A stretch of DNA of 64,000 bases, taken from positions 1-64,000 of the forward strand of contig JAWXUC010000003.1 in NCBI GenBank assembly GCA_044432975.1, written 5' to 3'. A program made the position numbers and the translations under genes. This document shows, piece after piece, positions 43,545 through 53,157 of this stretch (within the stretch, counting starts at the first letter, position 1; every line of letters begins with the position of its first letter). The notes under the pieces are model-generated. The model saw only the letters and a program-made list of their open reading frames with translations. It was not told the origin of the DNA and ran no database searches. This DNA is from JAWXUC01 sp044432975. Its GTDB lineage: Bacteria > Pseudomonadota > Alphaproteobacteria > RF32 > CAG-239.

Positions 43545-44314
43545 TTTTCAATATCTCCTTCAATAAAATATGTTAGTATAATACAATGATTTATAAAAAT
43601 AGCAAGTACTAATAACAATGTTATGTTATAAATAAAGTCAACTAAAAGAACGTTAAAGATGTTTAGACTTTCTTTAATGTTTAAAAAACTTTGATTAAAA
43701 CTGTTTAATAAAAAGACAAATAACAGTATTAAAATAAAAGCAAAAAGAACAAGCTTAAAATGATTTCCCTTTATTTTATTCCAAATTTCTTTAAATGGTG
43801 GAAGTTTTTTATCTAAAGATAGAAAACCAAATATTGGTAAAAATCTTAATGATAAAAATGGAATTACAAAACCAATTGATACAAAAGAAAAATACAAAAG
43901 TTCTATTGTCCAATCTGGATTAGGAACTCTAATATATAAAAAATAAATAGAGACAAAAGGTAAAAAACAAATTAAAGAAAATGCGATAATTAAAGCAAAT
44001 ATTTTTAAATCTTGTTTTTGAGGTTTGAAATCTAACCCTGTTTTTTCAAAGGCTAAATTCACCCAATTTTTTATAAAAACAGCAAAAAGAAAAAACTTTA
44101 TAATTTGATACAAGAAAAACCCATATCCCATTGGTGAACAATAATAAAACGACGAAGCTTCTTCTGTATAGAAACAAGCATAAGTTGCTCCTAAACAATA
44201 TCCTACAACTGTTAACACACTTGCAAAAATAAGACTAACTTTAAAAAAATCTTTTAAATTATCACCTATTGTACCAAATGGATTTATTATTGCCTTAAAA
44301 AAAGATATTTTCAT
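43541..44314 (-). CDS. Multi-pass membrane protein, paralogous layout to next gene
   Basis: 257 residues with about six hydrophobic helices. It lies between dnaE and the 42657 gene with 4-bp overlaps on both sides, so all three are coupled. LRFLPIFGFLSLDKKLPPFKEIWNKIKGNHFKLVLFAF recalls the amphipathic segment of the next gene. No function assigned. Confidence 0.72.
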   Translation of the reverse strand: MKISFFKAIINPFGTIGDNLKDFFKVSLIFASVLTVVGYCLGATYACFYTEEASSFYYCSPMGYGFFLYQIIKFFLFAVFIKNWVNLAFEKTGLDFKPQKQDLKIFALIIAFSLICFLPFVSIYFLYIRVPNPDWTIELLYFSFVSIGFVIPFLSLRFLPIFGFLSLDKKLPPFKEIWNKIKGNHFKLVLFAFILILLFVFLLNSFNQSFLNIKESLNIFNVLLVDFIYNITLLLVLAIFINHCIILTYFIEGDIEK

Positions 44315-47300
44315 ATTTCCTCCACAAAACTAACACCTGCAGTACTCTTTAACTTTGAAATTACACTGCCATTAATTTCAAGCCCTTCTTTTAATTCTAT
44401 TCTTAAATCAAAGTCTTTGTTGTCTACTTTAATATATATTTTATTTCTGCTTTTTCTATTCTCGTTATAAATTTCTTTTATTTTTTTAACTGCTTCAATA
44501 TTTGTAACACCAATAATTAAAGAATTTGCACGCTCTGAAATTGCGCCATCTATGGTTTTTATGTTATTAAATAAAATTCTTGGACTAGAAGCTTCATCTG
44601 CTTTTTCTACAGTTGCTTGAGCAAATAATGGGTATCCTGAATTTATGGCGCTTTGGCATTTATCTAATGTATCTGAAAAAACAATACCTTCAAAAGAAGT
44701 GTTTTCATCTGACAAAGATAAAAATCCATACTTATTACCTTTTTGTGAAGTTCTAATTTGCAAGCTATTTAGACACCCTGCTAAGTTTGCTTTAATTTTA
44801 TCTCCTGCCTGAATGCTTTGAGCAATATCTGAGAACTTTTTCACGCCTAACTTTTCCATAGCTTTTTTATAATTATCTAATGGATGTGCTGATAAATAAA
44901 AACCAACAGCTTCTGCTTCTAGTTTTAGTTTTTCTAGATTTGCAAAATCTGGTTTATCGGCAAGTTTAACTTCTTGGCTTATTGTTTCGGCACCAAACAT
45001 AGACATTTGTGCGGAATTTTTTTCTTCTGTTGCGGCTGCAATATTTTGAATAATTGTATCTAAATTTGCAAAAAGTTTTCCTCTTGAATTATCTAAGCAA
45101 TCAAAAGCGCCTGCTTTAATAAAGTTTTCTATTAATTTTCTGTTTATTGATTTGTAATCTGAACGTTTGATAAAGTCTGAAATACTTTTATAATTTCCGT
45201 TTTGTTTTCTTTCATTTTCAATAGAACTAGCACCTCCGTCCCCTGCTCCTTTGATAGCGCTTAAGGCATATGCAATTTTACCATCTACAACCGTAAAATC
45301 AGAACCAGAAACATTGACATCTGGTTGCAAGACATCTATTCCCATTTTTACGCATTCGTCTTTGAAAAATGCCAACTTATCTGTATTACCTTTATCTAAA
45401 TCCATAGTTGCGCACATAAATTCTGTTGGATAATGAGCTTTTAAGTATGCTGTTTGATAAGAAATTAAAGAATATGCGGCAGCGTGAGACTTGTTAAAAC
45501 CATAAGATGCAAATTTTTCCATCTGATCAAAAATTGCGCCTGCGACTTCTTCTGTAATTTCATTTTCAAGCGCACCTTCAATAAACATTTTTCTTTGTTT
45601 GGGTATTTCATCTATCATTTTTTTACCCATAACTTTTCTAAGTTTATCAGCACCACCTAATGTATAGCCACCTAAAACCTGAGCAATTTTCATCACTTGC
45701 TCTTGATAAATCATAATACCATAAGTTTCTTTTAAGATTGGCTCTAGTGCGGGGTGAAGATATACAACTTCTTCTTCTCCGTGTTTTCTTTTAATATAAC
45801 TTGGAATGTTATCCATTGGCCCTGGACGATAAAGTGATACAATCGCAATCAAGTCTTCAAACCTATCTGGTTTGATTTGTTGATGTACATCTTTCATGCC
45901 AGCAGACTCAAACTGGAAGACACCTGCGGTATCGCCTCTGGTTAAAAGTTCATAAGCTTCTTTATCATCTAATGGTAGAGTTTCTAGATCTATATCAACG
46001 TTATGATTTTTCTTAATCCAATCTACGGCTCTTTTAATAACAGTTAAAGTTTTTAAGCCCAAAAAGTCAAATTTTATTAAGCCTGTTTCTTCAATAAACT
46101 TCATGTCATATTGAGTAACAGGCATATCTGCTCTTGGGTCTTTATATAAAGGCACAAGCTTTTCTAGCACTCTATCACCAATAACCACACCAGCAGCGTG
46201 GACACCTGAGTGTCTGTATAATCCTTCTAGTTTTATGGCAATATCAAAAAGTTTATTAACTTGAGGATCAGAAACACGCATTTCTTCTAATTCTGGCACT
46301 TGCTCTAACGCCTCTGGTAAGGTTGGGTTTCTGCCTTGAGCGCCAGCTGGAATCATTTTAGAAATTCTGTCTGCCTGAGAATAAGGCATTTGCAAAACTC
46401 TGGCGACGTCTCTGATAACAGCTTTTGATTGCAGTTTTCCATAAGTAATAATTTGTGCAACTTTATCAAAGCCGTATTTATTTTGCACATAGGCAATGGT
46501 TTCTCCGCGTCTGTCTTGGCAAAAGTCAACGTCGAAGTCGGGCATTGATATACGTTCAGGGTTTAAGAATCTCTCAAAGAGTAAACCCCATTGAATTGGG
46601 TCTAAATCTGTAATTTTTAACGACCATGCCACAATAGAACCAGCACCAGAACCACGACCAGGACCAACAGGAATGCCGTTTTGTTTTGACCAGGTAATAA
46701 AGTCTGCCACAATTAAGAAGTAACCAGCGAATCCCATTTTATTGATAACGCCGAGTTCATAATCTAAGCGCTTAAAATATTCTTCTTTGATTTCTTCATA
46801 ATTTGGATAATGAGAAATGCGAGCAATTAAACCTTCTTTTGCGGCGGTTTGAATAAACTCTGCCTCTGGCACACCATTGCAATCAAAAGGTGGCAATAAA
46901 GGAGCAACAAATTCTGAATAAAAAGAACAACGTTTTGCAATTAATACTGTGTTATTTAATGCTTCTGGCAAATCTTTAAAAAGTTCTGCCATTTCTTCTT
47001 CTGATTTTAAGTAGCATTCTGGAGAATATTTTTTTCTGTCTTCGTTAGACACATATTCACCTGCAGCAATACAAGCTAAAGCATCGTGTGCCTCGTGCAT
47101 TGACTTATCAAAGAAAAACACTGGGTTTGTGGCAACTAATGGAATATTATATTTATAAGCTAGCTCTATAACCTTGTCTTCTGTTTTTTCTTCTGCTTCT
47201 AGACCTAATCTAGAAACCTCTAAATAAAATCTATCGCCAAAAATGTCTTTTAATTTCACTAAGTTTTTTTCAGCCTCTGCTTGTCTGTTATCTAACAGTA

Positions 47301-47742
47301 AATGTCCGATAACACCATCAACGCCACCACTTAAGCAAATTATATCTTCATTATAAGTTTCTAAATCTGATAATAATAGCTCTGCATTATTATCTAGATA
47401 AAAATGCTTCATGATATGCATTAAATTTTGATAACCAAGCTCTGATTTTGCAAGCAAAACAATTTTATGGGCTTCAAACTTGTGAATGCCTTTTGTTTTC
47501 ATCTCATCATCATTATCATTATTATGTAAATCTAAAGTAACACCTAGAATCGGCTTTACTCCTGCCTTTGAGGCAAAAGATGAAAAAGCTTTTTGACCAA
47601 ACATATTGTTTGTATCTGTAACGGCAATTGCTGGAGTATTAGCATCTTTTAATTTGCTTGCCAAAGTTTTAATCTGCATAGCACCTTGAGAAAGCGAATA
47701 CGCACTATGAACTCTAAGATGTATAAACTTTGGCTCGCTCAT
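44311..47742 (-). CDS. dnaE: DNA polymerase III alpha subunit
   Basis: 1143 residues. N-terminal PHP domain (LRVHSAYSLSQGAM...TDTNNMFGQ), then the C-family polymerase core with PVGPGRGSGAGSIVAW and catalytic aspartates in PDFDVDF (~residue 400), a helix-hairpin-helix region and an OB fold near residues 990-1060 (KANLAGCLNSLQIRTSQKGN). It is the replicative polymerase. Normal length for DnaE1. It overlaps both the TolC-like gene upstream and the membrane gene downstream. Confidence 0.98.
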   Translation of the reverse strand: MSEPKFIHLRVHSAYSLSQGAMQIKTLASKLKDANTPAIAVTDTNNMFGQKAFSSFASKAGVKPILGVTLDLHNNDNDDEMKTKGIHKFEAHKIVLLAKSELGYQNLMHIMKHFYLDNNAELLLSDLETYNEDIICLSGGVDGVIGHLLLDNRQAEAEKNLVKLKDIFGDRFYLEVSRLGLEAEEKTEDKVIELAYKYNIPLVATNPVFFFDKSMHEAHDALACIAAGEYVSNEDRKKYSPECYLKSEEEMAELFKDLPEALNNTVLIAKRCSFYSEFVAPLLPPFDCNGVPEAEFIQTAAKEGLIARISHYPNYEEIKEEYFKRLDYELGVINKMGFAGYFLIVADFITWSKQNGIPVGPGRGSGAGSIVAWSLKITDLDPIQWGLLFERFLNPERISMPDFDVDFCQDRRGETIAYVQNKYGFDKVAQIITYGKLQSKAVIRDVARVLQMPYSQADRISKMIPAGAQGRNPTLPEALEQVPELEEMRVSDPQVNKLFDIAIKLEGLYRHSGVHAAGVVIGDRVLEKLVPLYKDPRADMPVTQYDMKFIEETGLIKFDFLGLKTLTVIKRAVDWIKKNHNVDIDLETLPLDDKEAYELLTRGDTAGVFQFESAGMKDVHQQIKPDRFEDLIAIVSLYRPGPMDNIPSYIKRKHGEEEVVYLHPALEPILKETYGIMIYQEQVMKIAQVLGGYTLGGADKLRKVMGKKMIDEIPKQRKMFIEGALENEITEEVAGAIFDQMEKFASYGFNKSHAAAYSLISYQTAYLKAHYPTEFMCATMDLDKGNTDKLAFFKDECVKMGIDVLQPDVNVSGSDFTVVDGKIAYALSAIKGAGDGGASSIENERKQNGNYKSISDFIKRSDYKSINRKLIENFIKAGAFDCLDNSRGKLFANLDTIIQNIAAATEEKNSAQMSMFGAETISQEVKLADKPDFANLEKLKLEAEAVGFYLSAHPLDNYKKAMEKLGVKKFSDIAQSIQAGDKIKANLAGCLNSLQIRTSQKGNKYGFLSLSDENTSFEGIVFSDTLDKCQSAINSGYPLFAQATVEKADEASSPRILFNNIKTIDGAISERANSLIIGVTNIEAVKKIKEIYNENRKSRNKIYIKVDNKDFDLRIELKEGLEINGSVISKLKSTAGVSFVEEI

Positions 47743-49637
47743 TAATATTTTGGCCCTGTCTCAACCTCTAAACCAAGATTGTCTCTATGAATATAATTAT
47801 CTAAACATTGAGAACCAACACAACGTTTTAATATCTCTACTTTTCTACCTTTAGTCAAGCCATTTACATCCATTGACGGAATATAAACATTATTAATTAA
47901 GATATTAAATTCAACATAACCTACGTTGCCTTCTTTATCTGCAATATAAATCTTGATGTCATAGCTTCCGCCATCTGATGGTTTTGCAACTCCGCTCAAT
48001 GTGTGAGTTTCTTCATTCCAGTATAACCATTTTGGAAGAGGTCTATCACCTTTAAGTCCTGCTTTACTAATAACGTTTGCCACATTTACACCCATTTTAT
48101 TGAAAACAGCTTGAGGAATTGTGATGTTTATTCTTTCTCCTGTTTCTACATCAACATCTGGCATTAATGATGAGCTTAAATTAATTGGAGGACGTTTTAC
48201 AGGAACATCTAACAAGTATGGACGATTGTCAGGTAAAAACTCGCCATTACGCCATTTTGTAAACTCTTTGCGCAAATAAACAGCTATTCTTGATATTTTT
48301 TCATCTAACATGTAATAAGGTAGTGCATCTAAACCTAATGTTACATATAAATTGCCTAATGAGTCTTGCAATTCTACATAAGCTTTCATCGCTTTAACTT
48401 CATCTTCTATAGCGGTTGCAGATTCTAAAGCACTTTTTGATGCGCTAACTCCGTCTGTTATTGTAACATCTTCTGCAATATCTTCTGATGTTAAAGCAAT
48501 TTCTTGAGAGATTTGATAATCTTCTAAGCTAGAAACATATCTTGCCCATGCAACATAAACTTGATTTAATACAATACTTGTTAAACGTTGACGACGTAAA
48601 GTTTCTAACTGAGATTCTGATGGAGATTGAATTTCTTCAAAGACTTGCAAACTAACATCTTTGGCTTCTTTTGACCATTTGCGATTGTAATATTGAGGAT
48701 CTTTTAAGTATTTTACATCTGAAACATTTTGTTCTTTTTTTACATATACTTTAACATCTTCTATATTTGTAACAAAATCTCTTAATCTTAGCTCTGGGCG
48801 GTTTGTTAATGCAACCCACTCTAACTGAGATAGATTGTTTTTAATAATTGGCAAATCAAAGTTTCCGTATTCTTTACCTACTAGGCTATATGTTGTATTG
48901 GGATGAAAGCCCATTAATGAAGATAATTTTACTTCTGATGCTTCAAAACTACGTTTAAGGTCAGATAAATCTTTAACCGCATTCATGTATGATCTTTTTA
49001 ATTGCATTTGCTCTTGTGTTGGTAATTTGCCAACTGCTTGTTCTTCTAAAGCAACAGCGTTCATTTCATCTATTTCTAAAATTAAAAATTCTATCATATT
49101 ATCTACTGTTGGGAGCAATTTTTGAGCTGTTAAGGTCTTCCAATATAATGAACGAGTTTCTTGCAACAAATTGTGTACAACTTTACGTCCTTCTTCTGTG
49201 GCAACTTTAGATTTTAACTCAACATCTTTTGACTGAAAATAAACAGATGATACGTCTAATGTGTTCCACGCAACTTTTAGCTCTGAGTTAACGTCTTGAT
49301 AGTCATTGATGTTTGTGTATCCTGCTTGAGAAATAATCTCTGGCAATTTATTAGCTGGGCTTTTGCCTGCATTTATAAGAGCTTGTTGATAATCCATTAA
49401 GCGTTTTGAATAATTATATTTTAACGAAAGCGCCATTGCCATATACATATCTATTGGCTTGGTTATTTTGCGAGGAGTTGCAACAAACATATTTTGCAAA
49501 TCAACGTCCGCCCTAATCGCCCTATCCCAATCAGAATACAATGCAGGCTGAATTGTAGGTTCTACTACTGCTTCTTGCTGTGGTGCTTGGCAAGCAAATA
49601 AAACCGCAACGACAATAAATGTCAAAAAATTTTTCAT
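47742..49637 (-). CDS. TolC-like outer-membrane lipoprotein with C-terminal Ig-like domain
   Basis: 631 residues. A lipobox (LFAC, Cys ~16) is followed by two long helical repeats typical of outer-membrane efflux proteins (MAMALSLKYNYSKRLMDYQQAL; ALTNRPELRLRDFVTNIEDV). After ~residue 500 comes a segment resembling putative-Ig/cadherin-like domains (PLPKWLYWNEETHTLSGVAK...YDIKIYIADKEGNVG), an unusual addition. The C-terminus is cysteine-containing. It may be a secretion channel with an exposed adhesion-like tail. The stop overlaps dnaE by one base. Confidence 0.75.
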   Translation of the reverse strand: MKNFLTFIVVAVLFACQAPQQEAVVEPTIQPALYSDWDRAIRADVDLQNMFVATPRKITKPIDMYMAMALSLKYNYSKRLMDYQQALINAGKSPANKLPEIISQAGYTNINDYQDVNSELKVAWNTLDVSSVYFQSKDVELKSKVATEEGRKVVHNLLQETRSLYWKTLTAQKLLPTVDNMIEFLILEIDEMNAVALEEQAVGKLPTQEQMQLKRSYMNAVKDLSDLKRSFEASEVKLSSLMGFHPNTTYSLVGKEYGNFDLPIIKNNLSQLEWVALTNRPELRLRDFVTNIEDVKVYVKKEQNVSDVKYLKDPQYYNRKWSKEAKDVSLQVFEEIQSPSESQLETLRRQRLTSIVLNQVYVAWARYVSSLEDYQISQEIALTSEDIAEDVTITDGVSASKSALESATAIEDEVKAMKAYVELQDSLGNLYVTLGLDALPYYMLDEKISRIAVYLRKEFTKWRNGEFLPDNRPYLLDVPVKRPPINLSSSLMPDVDVETGERINITIPQAVFNKMGVNVANVISKAGLKGDRPLPKWLYWNEETHTLSGVAKPSDGGSYDIKIYIADKEGNVGYVEFNILINNVYIPSMDVNGLTKGRKVEILKRCVGSQCLDNYIHRDNLGLEVETGPKY

Positions 49638-49760
49638 AACAAAACCTCTTTAAAGATATATATATTTTTTGTCAGGATATATTAATAGTTGAAAACTTAC
49701 AAGTCAAAAAACAAAACAGTTAACAAGTTTAAGATTTTCAAAATTTTGTCAAAAAACATA

Positions 49761-49789
49761 TTGACGAATCGCAAAATTTGTGGTATATC
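49761..49789 (+). promoter_or_regulatory. Promoter for the 49831 gene
   Basis: TTGACG, 17 bp, TATATC, followed by an A/T-rich leader without an SD. Confidence 0.55.
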
Positions 49790-49830
49790 ATATTTACAAA
49801 TTTTATAAACAATTATAATTATTAAAAAAA

Positions 49831-50160
49831 ATGGCAAATCTATTAGATCAAAGAAGAACAGAGTACTTGAGAGTATCGCTGCATTTAGAGAAAGGACGAA
49901 CTTATTTTGCACTTGCAACCTATGATCGTCGTTGGATGCACATGTATGATGTAGACCTCGCGGCACAGCGACACAGTTTTACTTCTGAAGAGAAGTTTAT
50001 AGAAGCTTGTTGGCAAGAAGGTTTCACAAAGTGTGAGCACATAAAGTTCGCCTATGACAACCACAAGCCAAAGGAATTCTATGCTGTACCTGTTGGGCAA
50101 GTGCCTGTTGCAGAGGTTGATGGAACAGTATACACAACTTCTGTTAAAAACGTAATCTAA
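49831..50160 (+). CDS. Small protein of unknown function, no Shine-Dalgarno
   Basis: 109 residues, soluble. YLRVSLHLEKGRTYFALATYDRRWMHMYDVDLAAQRHSF suggests a small beta-rich fold. No family recognised. The start lacks an SD but has a promoter and an A/T leader, and codon use is less AT-biased than in neighbours, as in the 6796, 39474 and 62993 genes. It ends before a strong terminator. Confidence 0.65.
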   Translation: MANLLDQRRTEYLRVSLHLEKGRTYFALATYDRRWMHMYDVDLAAQRHSFTSEEKFIEACWQEGFTKCEHIKFAYDNHKPKEFYAVPVGQVPVAEVDGTVYTTSVKNVI

Positions 50161-50225
50161 TTAAAAAAACAATTATGCAGAAAAACTTAGTTGTAAAAAA
50201 TTAAGCCTGCAAGAAATTGTTAAGC

Positions 50226-50262
50226 AAAAACCTAGAAGACATTTATTGTCATCTAGGTTTTT
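50226..50262 (+). terminator. Terminator after the 49831 gene
   Basis: AAAAACCTAGA / TCTAGGTTTTT, an 11-bp stem with an inner GACA/TGTC pairing, then Ts. Confidence 0.88.
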
Positions 50263-50296
50263 CTGTTTTTAAGGATGTTGTGGATTGGCTTCACTT

Positions 50297-50319
50297 CTCT
50301 GGGCTTTAAATGCCCAGAG
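50297..50319 (-). promoter_or_regulatory. DGR target hairpin downstream of VR1
   Basis: CTCTGGGC-TTTAAAT-GCCCAGAG, an 8-bp stem 24 bp past the 3' (coding) end of VR1. In studied DGRs such a hairpin/cruciform after the variable repeat is needed for efficient retrohoming. The same element follows VR2; the TR has none. Confidence 0.8.
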
Positions 50320-50339
50320 CTAATAGTTAAATTGATTAA

Positions 50340-50918
50340 TTAAAAAGCCAAGACACACCGACCACTATAGTTTGTACCAGGAGCGTAGTAGTTGTAGAGG
50401 CTGCCATCTGACAGCCTCGCAACATTACGGTTAGTAGTGATGCGATAATCGCGCGAAGACGACCAATAATATTCAGATGAGATTAAATCTGTTGATAATT
50501 TAGCATTTAATGTTGCAAATTTACCATTACTAACACAATCATTATCTGAAGTACCATAACAAGGATATTGCAAACCCATTGGAATTAATTCTGCTATTGT
50601 TGGCAAATGCCAGTCTCCGGCAGAGGTGCCTGTGGTTGTATAACTAGCGCAATTAGTCATTGCCTCATCCCAACTTGCAGTATTTTCCCATTGATCTAAA
50701 CTCATTACGTTAAATACTTTGGGGTTGCCGTTTAATACCCAATATATTAAACCTATTGTAGTTGATGTTTCTTCTGTTGAGCATGTGCCATCAGCATTAA
50801 ACCACATTCCAACCGCAGCGTTTGTACACTGGCTGTTTATGGCATTGGCATTGGTTGTTACTAAGAGGCTTAAGCCAAAGAATGAGGTTAATAATATTTG
50901 TTTTATTGAGCTTTTCAT
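50340..50918 (-). CDS. DGR variable protein 1 (secreted, DUF1566/CLec-like)
   Basis: 192 residues. A signal peptide (ends TNANA) precedes a domain with WHLPTIAELIPMG and EYYWSSSR, the DUF1566/Lcl-type form of the C-type-lectin fold used by many DGR targets. The C-terminal 43 residues (YYWSSSRDYR... to GRCVLAF) are encoded by VR1 and differ from the TR only at adenines. Expected to bind a ligand outside the cytoplasm with a diversified surface. SD AAAAAGGAGAAAG. Located downstream of the RT, separated by repeats. Confidence 0.9.
   Translation of the reverse strand: MKSSIKQILLTSFFGLSLLVTTNANAINSQCTNAAVGMWFNADGTCSTEETSTTIGLIYWVLNGNPKVFNVMSLDQWENTASWDEAMTNCASYTTTGTSAGDWHLPTIAELIPMGLQYPCYGTSDNDCVSNGKFATLNAKLSTDLISSEYYWSSSRDYRITTNRNVARLSDGSLYNYYAPGTNYSGRCVLAF
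50343..50471 (-). repeat. DGR variable repeat 1 (VR1)
   Basis: 129 bp aligned without gaps to the TR at 52536-52664. There are 13 differences, every one at a coding-strand adenine of the TR. The last 25 coding bases (through GGTCGGTGTGTCTTGGC) are identical and act as the initiation-of-homing end. Confidence 0.95.
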
Positions 50919-50940
50919 TTACTTTCTCCTTTTTTGTTTT

Positions 50941-51214
50941 TTAGTTGCGGAACGTCGAGGACGCCGTTCCCTACAGTTTTTGTTATGCGTGGGACATCGA
51001 GGACACCGTTCCCTACAATTTTTGTTATGCGTGGGACGTCGAGGACGCCGTTCCCTATAATTATTATTGTCATCGCGTCACAAAATTTATTTTGGGGCTT
51101 AGCGATCTTCAAATTTTTATAATAATTTATTTTTTATTAGCTGCGGAACGTCGAGGACGCCGTTCCCTACAGTTTTTGTTATGTGCGGAACGTCGAAGAC
51201 GCCGTTCCCTACAG
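50941..51214. repeat. Cluster of five palindromic GTAGGG/ACGTCGAGGACG repeats
   Basis: Five copies of a short palindrome (GGAACGTCGAGGACGCCGTTCC and variants with GGGACATC) spaced by TACAGTTTTTGTTATG-type linkers, three in tandem from 50943 and two more at 51141 and 51183. They fill most of the gap between the RT and variable protein 1. No gene seen in this stretch. Confidence 0.85.
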
Positions 51215-51231
51215 TTTTAAAATACCACCCT

Positions 51232-52485
51232 TCAGCTCGGCATTCTACTGAACTTATAAGGTTTCTTCCGATTACAATCACCACCCAACAAGAATTGATC
51301 ATAATAATCCCTGCTTCCTTTTAAGGATATTTTTTTACAAGATGTAGTATATTTAAAATTTTTCATAATAGGCAAAGACAACATATTAATTGCTTTTCTT
51401 CTAATATTAAAAGAATTATAATGCCTCATAAGACCCAAATAAGAATTAACGCAATTTCTAACATCTTTTAATAAATTATCATCTATTGGTTGGTTATTTA
51501 AATACATAATTTTGTTATAAAAATTTGTTTTGGTTCTATTACCTACATACACTCTGTTTTGTTTTAAATATCCACCAATATATAAAAGACCTTTTGAATA
51601 GTGTTGAATATATATTTTTTTAGGATGCAAAATTAAACCTAAATCTTTATACAAAAACTCTTTAATTAAATTTATTTGTAACAATAAAAATTGCTTGTCT
51701 TTGTCAATTAAAACAAAATCATCTACATAACGACCATAATATTTTATTTTAAGCTTATGTTTTATAAAATAATCTAACTGTGTTAAATATATGTTTGCTA
51801 AAATTTGAGAAGTTAAGTTACCAATTGCCAAACCTTTATTTTTTTTAGAAAAAAACATACTTTTATCTTTTGGCAAAGTATTCCAATCTTTTATATTAGA
51901 ACAAATATTTGCATTTAATGTTGGATTGTTAAAAATAACTTTTTCATATAAATACAAAATTATTTTTAAATCTGGCTTTTTATAATATTCTATTAATATT
52001 TTTTTTACCATTTTATAAAGAAGCACTTTATCTATATTCATAAAAAAAGCTTTTATATCTAATTTTAAAACATAACAATCTGTTGTATAATTATTAGAGC
52101 ATTCACTAATTTTTTTATATATTTCTTTTTGACCATACAATGTGCCTTTTCCATACCGACAAGAATAACTATCTTTAATAAAATATTTTTCAAAAATATC
52201 TATTGTTTTATTAATTAACAAATGATGCACTACTCTATCTTTAAATTCTGCTGCAAAAATTTCTCTTTTTACGGGTTTATTAACTATAAAACATGAAGAT
52301 TGTTGAGGAAAATATTTATAATCATTAATATCTTTCCACAAGCTTATTAAATTATCTTCATAATCTTGCTCAAACATTAATGCTGTTTTTTTTGTTCGTT
52401 TGTTTTTTCTACAATCATAATAAGCCTGAAATAAATCTTCTAAGCTTATTGTTTTATCTTCATTAATATCAAACAAATATTCCAT
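51232..52485 (-). CDS. DGR reverse transcriptase
   Basis: 417 residues. The fingers/palm motifs are clear: KLDIKAFFMNIDK (motif A region), LAIGNLTSQILANIYL, whose IGNLTSQ form is typical of DGR and related RTs, and the catalytic YVDD in YGRYVDDFVLI. VKREIFAAEFKDRVVHHLL lies upstream. It copies the TR RNA with adenine-directed errors and helps insert the cDNA into target VRs. The start lies 50 bp after the TR. The C-terminus ends beside the palindromic repeats. Confidence 0.95.
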   Translation of the reverse strand: MEYLFDINEDKTISLEDLFQAYYDCRKNKRTKKTALMFEQDYEDNLISLWKDINDYKYFPQQSSCFIVNKPVKREIFAAEFKDRVVHHLLINKTIDIFEKYFIKDSYSCRYGKGTLYGQKEIYKKISECSNNYTTDCYVLKLDIKAFFMNIDKVLLYKMVKKILIEYYKKPDLKIILYLYEKVIFNNPTLNANICSNIKDWNTLPKDKSMFFSKKNKGLAIGNLTSQILANIYLTQLDYFIKHKLKIKYYGRYVDDFVLIDKDKQFLLLQINLIKEFLYKDLGLILHPKKIYIQHYSKGLLYIGGYLKQNRVYVGNRTKTNFYNKIMYLNNQPIDDNLLKDVRNCVNSYLGLMRHYNSFNIRRKAINMLSLPIMKNFKYTTSCKKISLKGSRDYYDQFLLGGDCNRKKPYKFSRMPS

Positions 52486-52502
52486 AATACATCTCTCTTA
52501 AC

Positions 52503-52794
52503 TAATTATATAGCAAAATATCTAATTAAAATTATAAAAGCCAAGACACACCGACCACTATTGTTTGTATTAGTAGCGTTGTTGTTGTTGATGTTGCCAT
52601 CTGACAGCCTCGCAACATTACGGTTAGTAGTGTTGTTATAATTGCGCGAAGACGACCAATAATAACTATTATATTAGCTTTACAGTAAAAAATTACTGTT
52701 AATAGTCCTTTTTTAATTTTAATAACGCTCTCTCTTGATGTTTAATTAATATTAATACAACAAGACTCTGGCAAAATATTTTGCTATATAATTA
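52503..52794. repeat. 19-bp perfect inverted repeat bracketing the DGR template
   Basis: 52503-52521 (TAATTATATAGCAAAATAT) and its exact complement at 52776-52794, the latter covering the avd stop codon. In the RNA these arms could pair and close a ~290-nt structure with the TR inside. A local palindrome GCAAAATATTTTGC lies at 52771-52784. Confidence 0.85.
52536..52664 (-). repeat. DGR template repeat (TR)
   Basis: 129 bp between avd and RT. In the target reading frame it would encode NNYNN-like runs because the variable codons are AAC or AAT, the usual DGR layout giving many amino acids after adenine mutagenesis. It has no start codon context of its own and is flanked by an inverted repeat. 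It lacks the downstream hairpin found after VR1 and VR2. Confidence 0.95.
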
Positions 52795-53137
52795 CTTTTT
52801 TAATACTGCTTTTCCAAGCTGTTGCTTGCTTTCCAATTGATTCTAATAAAACTGATATAACTACTAATGATTTTATAGACATTATATTCATATCTTTACA
52901 CAACCTTATTCTTAATTTTATTTCATAATAATTTTCTAAAAACTTTTCTAAATCTGCTGTTTTTTCTTCAGAAACATTTGCTTTATAAATATATAAAAAA
53001 AGGTTAAATGTTTTTTCTCTAATCTCTTGTCCTAAACCATATTTATGCTCCTTTGTAAATTTATTAGTTATTCTATAAACCTCAATTAAGAGTTTATAAC
53101 ATTCCTTATATATTCTTAAATTTTCTGCTAATGCCAT
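52784..53137 (-). CDS. avd: DGR accessory variability determinant
   Basis: 117 residues, all helical, of the four-helix-bundle Avd/23S-IVP family: LRIYKECYKLLIEVYRITNKF, LGQEIREKTFNLFLYIYKANVSEEK, ENYYEIKLRIRLCKDMNIMS. It is basic, as required for binding the RT and TR RNA. It has a good SD (AAAGGAG) and lies between variable protein 2 and the TR, the classic place. It is essential in studied DGRs. Confidence 0.92.
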   Translation of the reverse strand: MALAENLRIYKECYKLLIEVYRITNKFTKEHKYGLGQEIREKTFNLFLYIYKANVSEEKTADLEKFLENYYEIKLRIRLCKDMNIMSIKSLVVISVLLESIGKQATAWKSSIKKVII

Positions 53138-53157
53138 TTATACTCCTTTCATTCATG

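Noticed and set aside
50941..51214. Regularly spaced repeats could be a CRISPR array
   Set aside because: The spacers are themselves near-identical linkers, the repeats are palindromes of a family dispersed over the window, and no cas genes are near.
51232..52485. Group II intron or retron reverse transcriptase
   Set aside because: No intron domain V/VI or maturase region and no msr/msd pattern; the adjacent TR, avd and two VRs identify a DGR.
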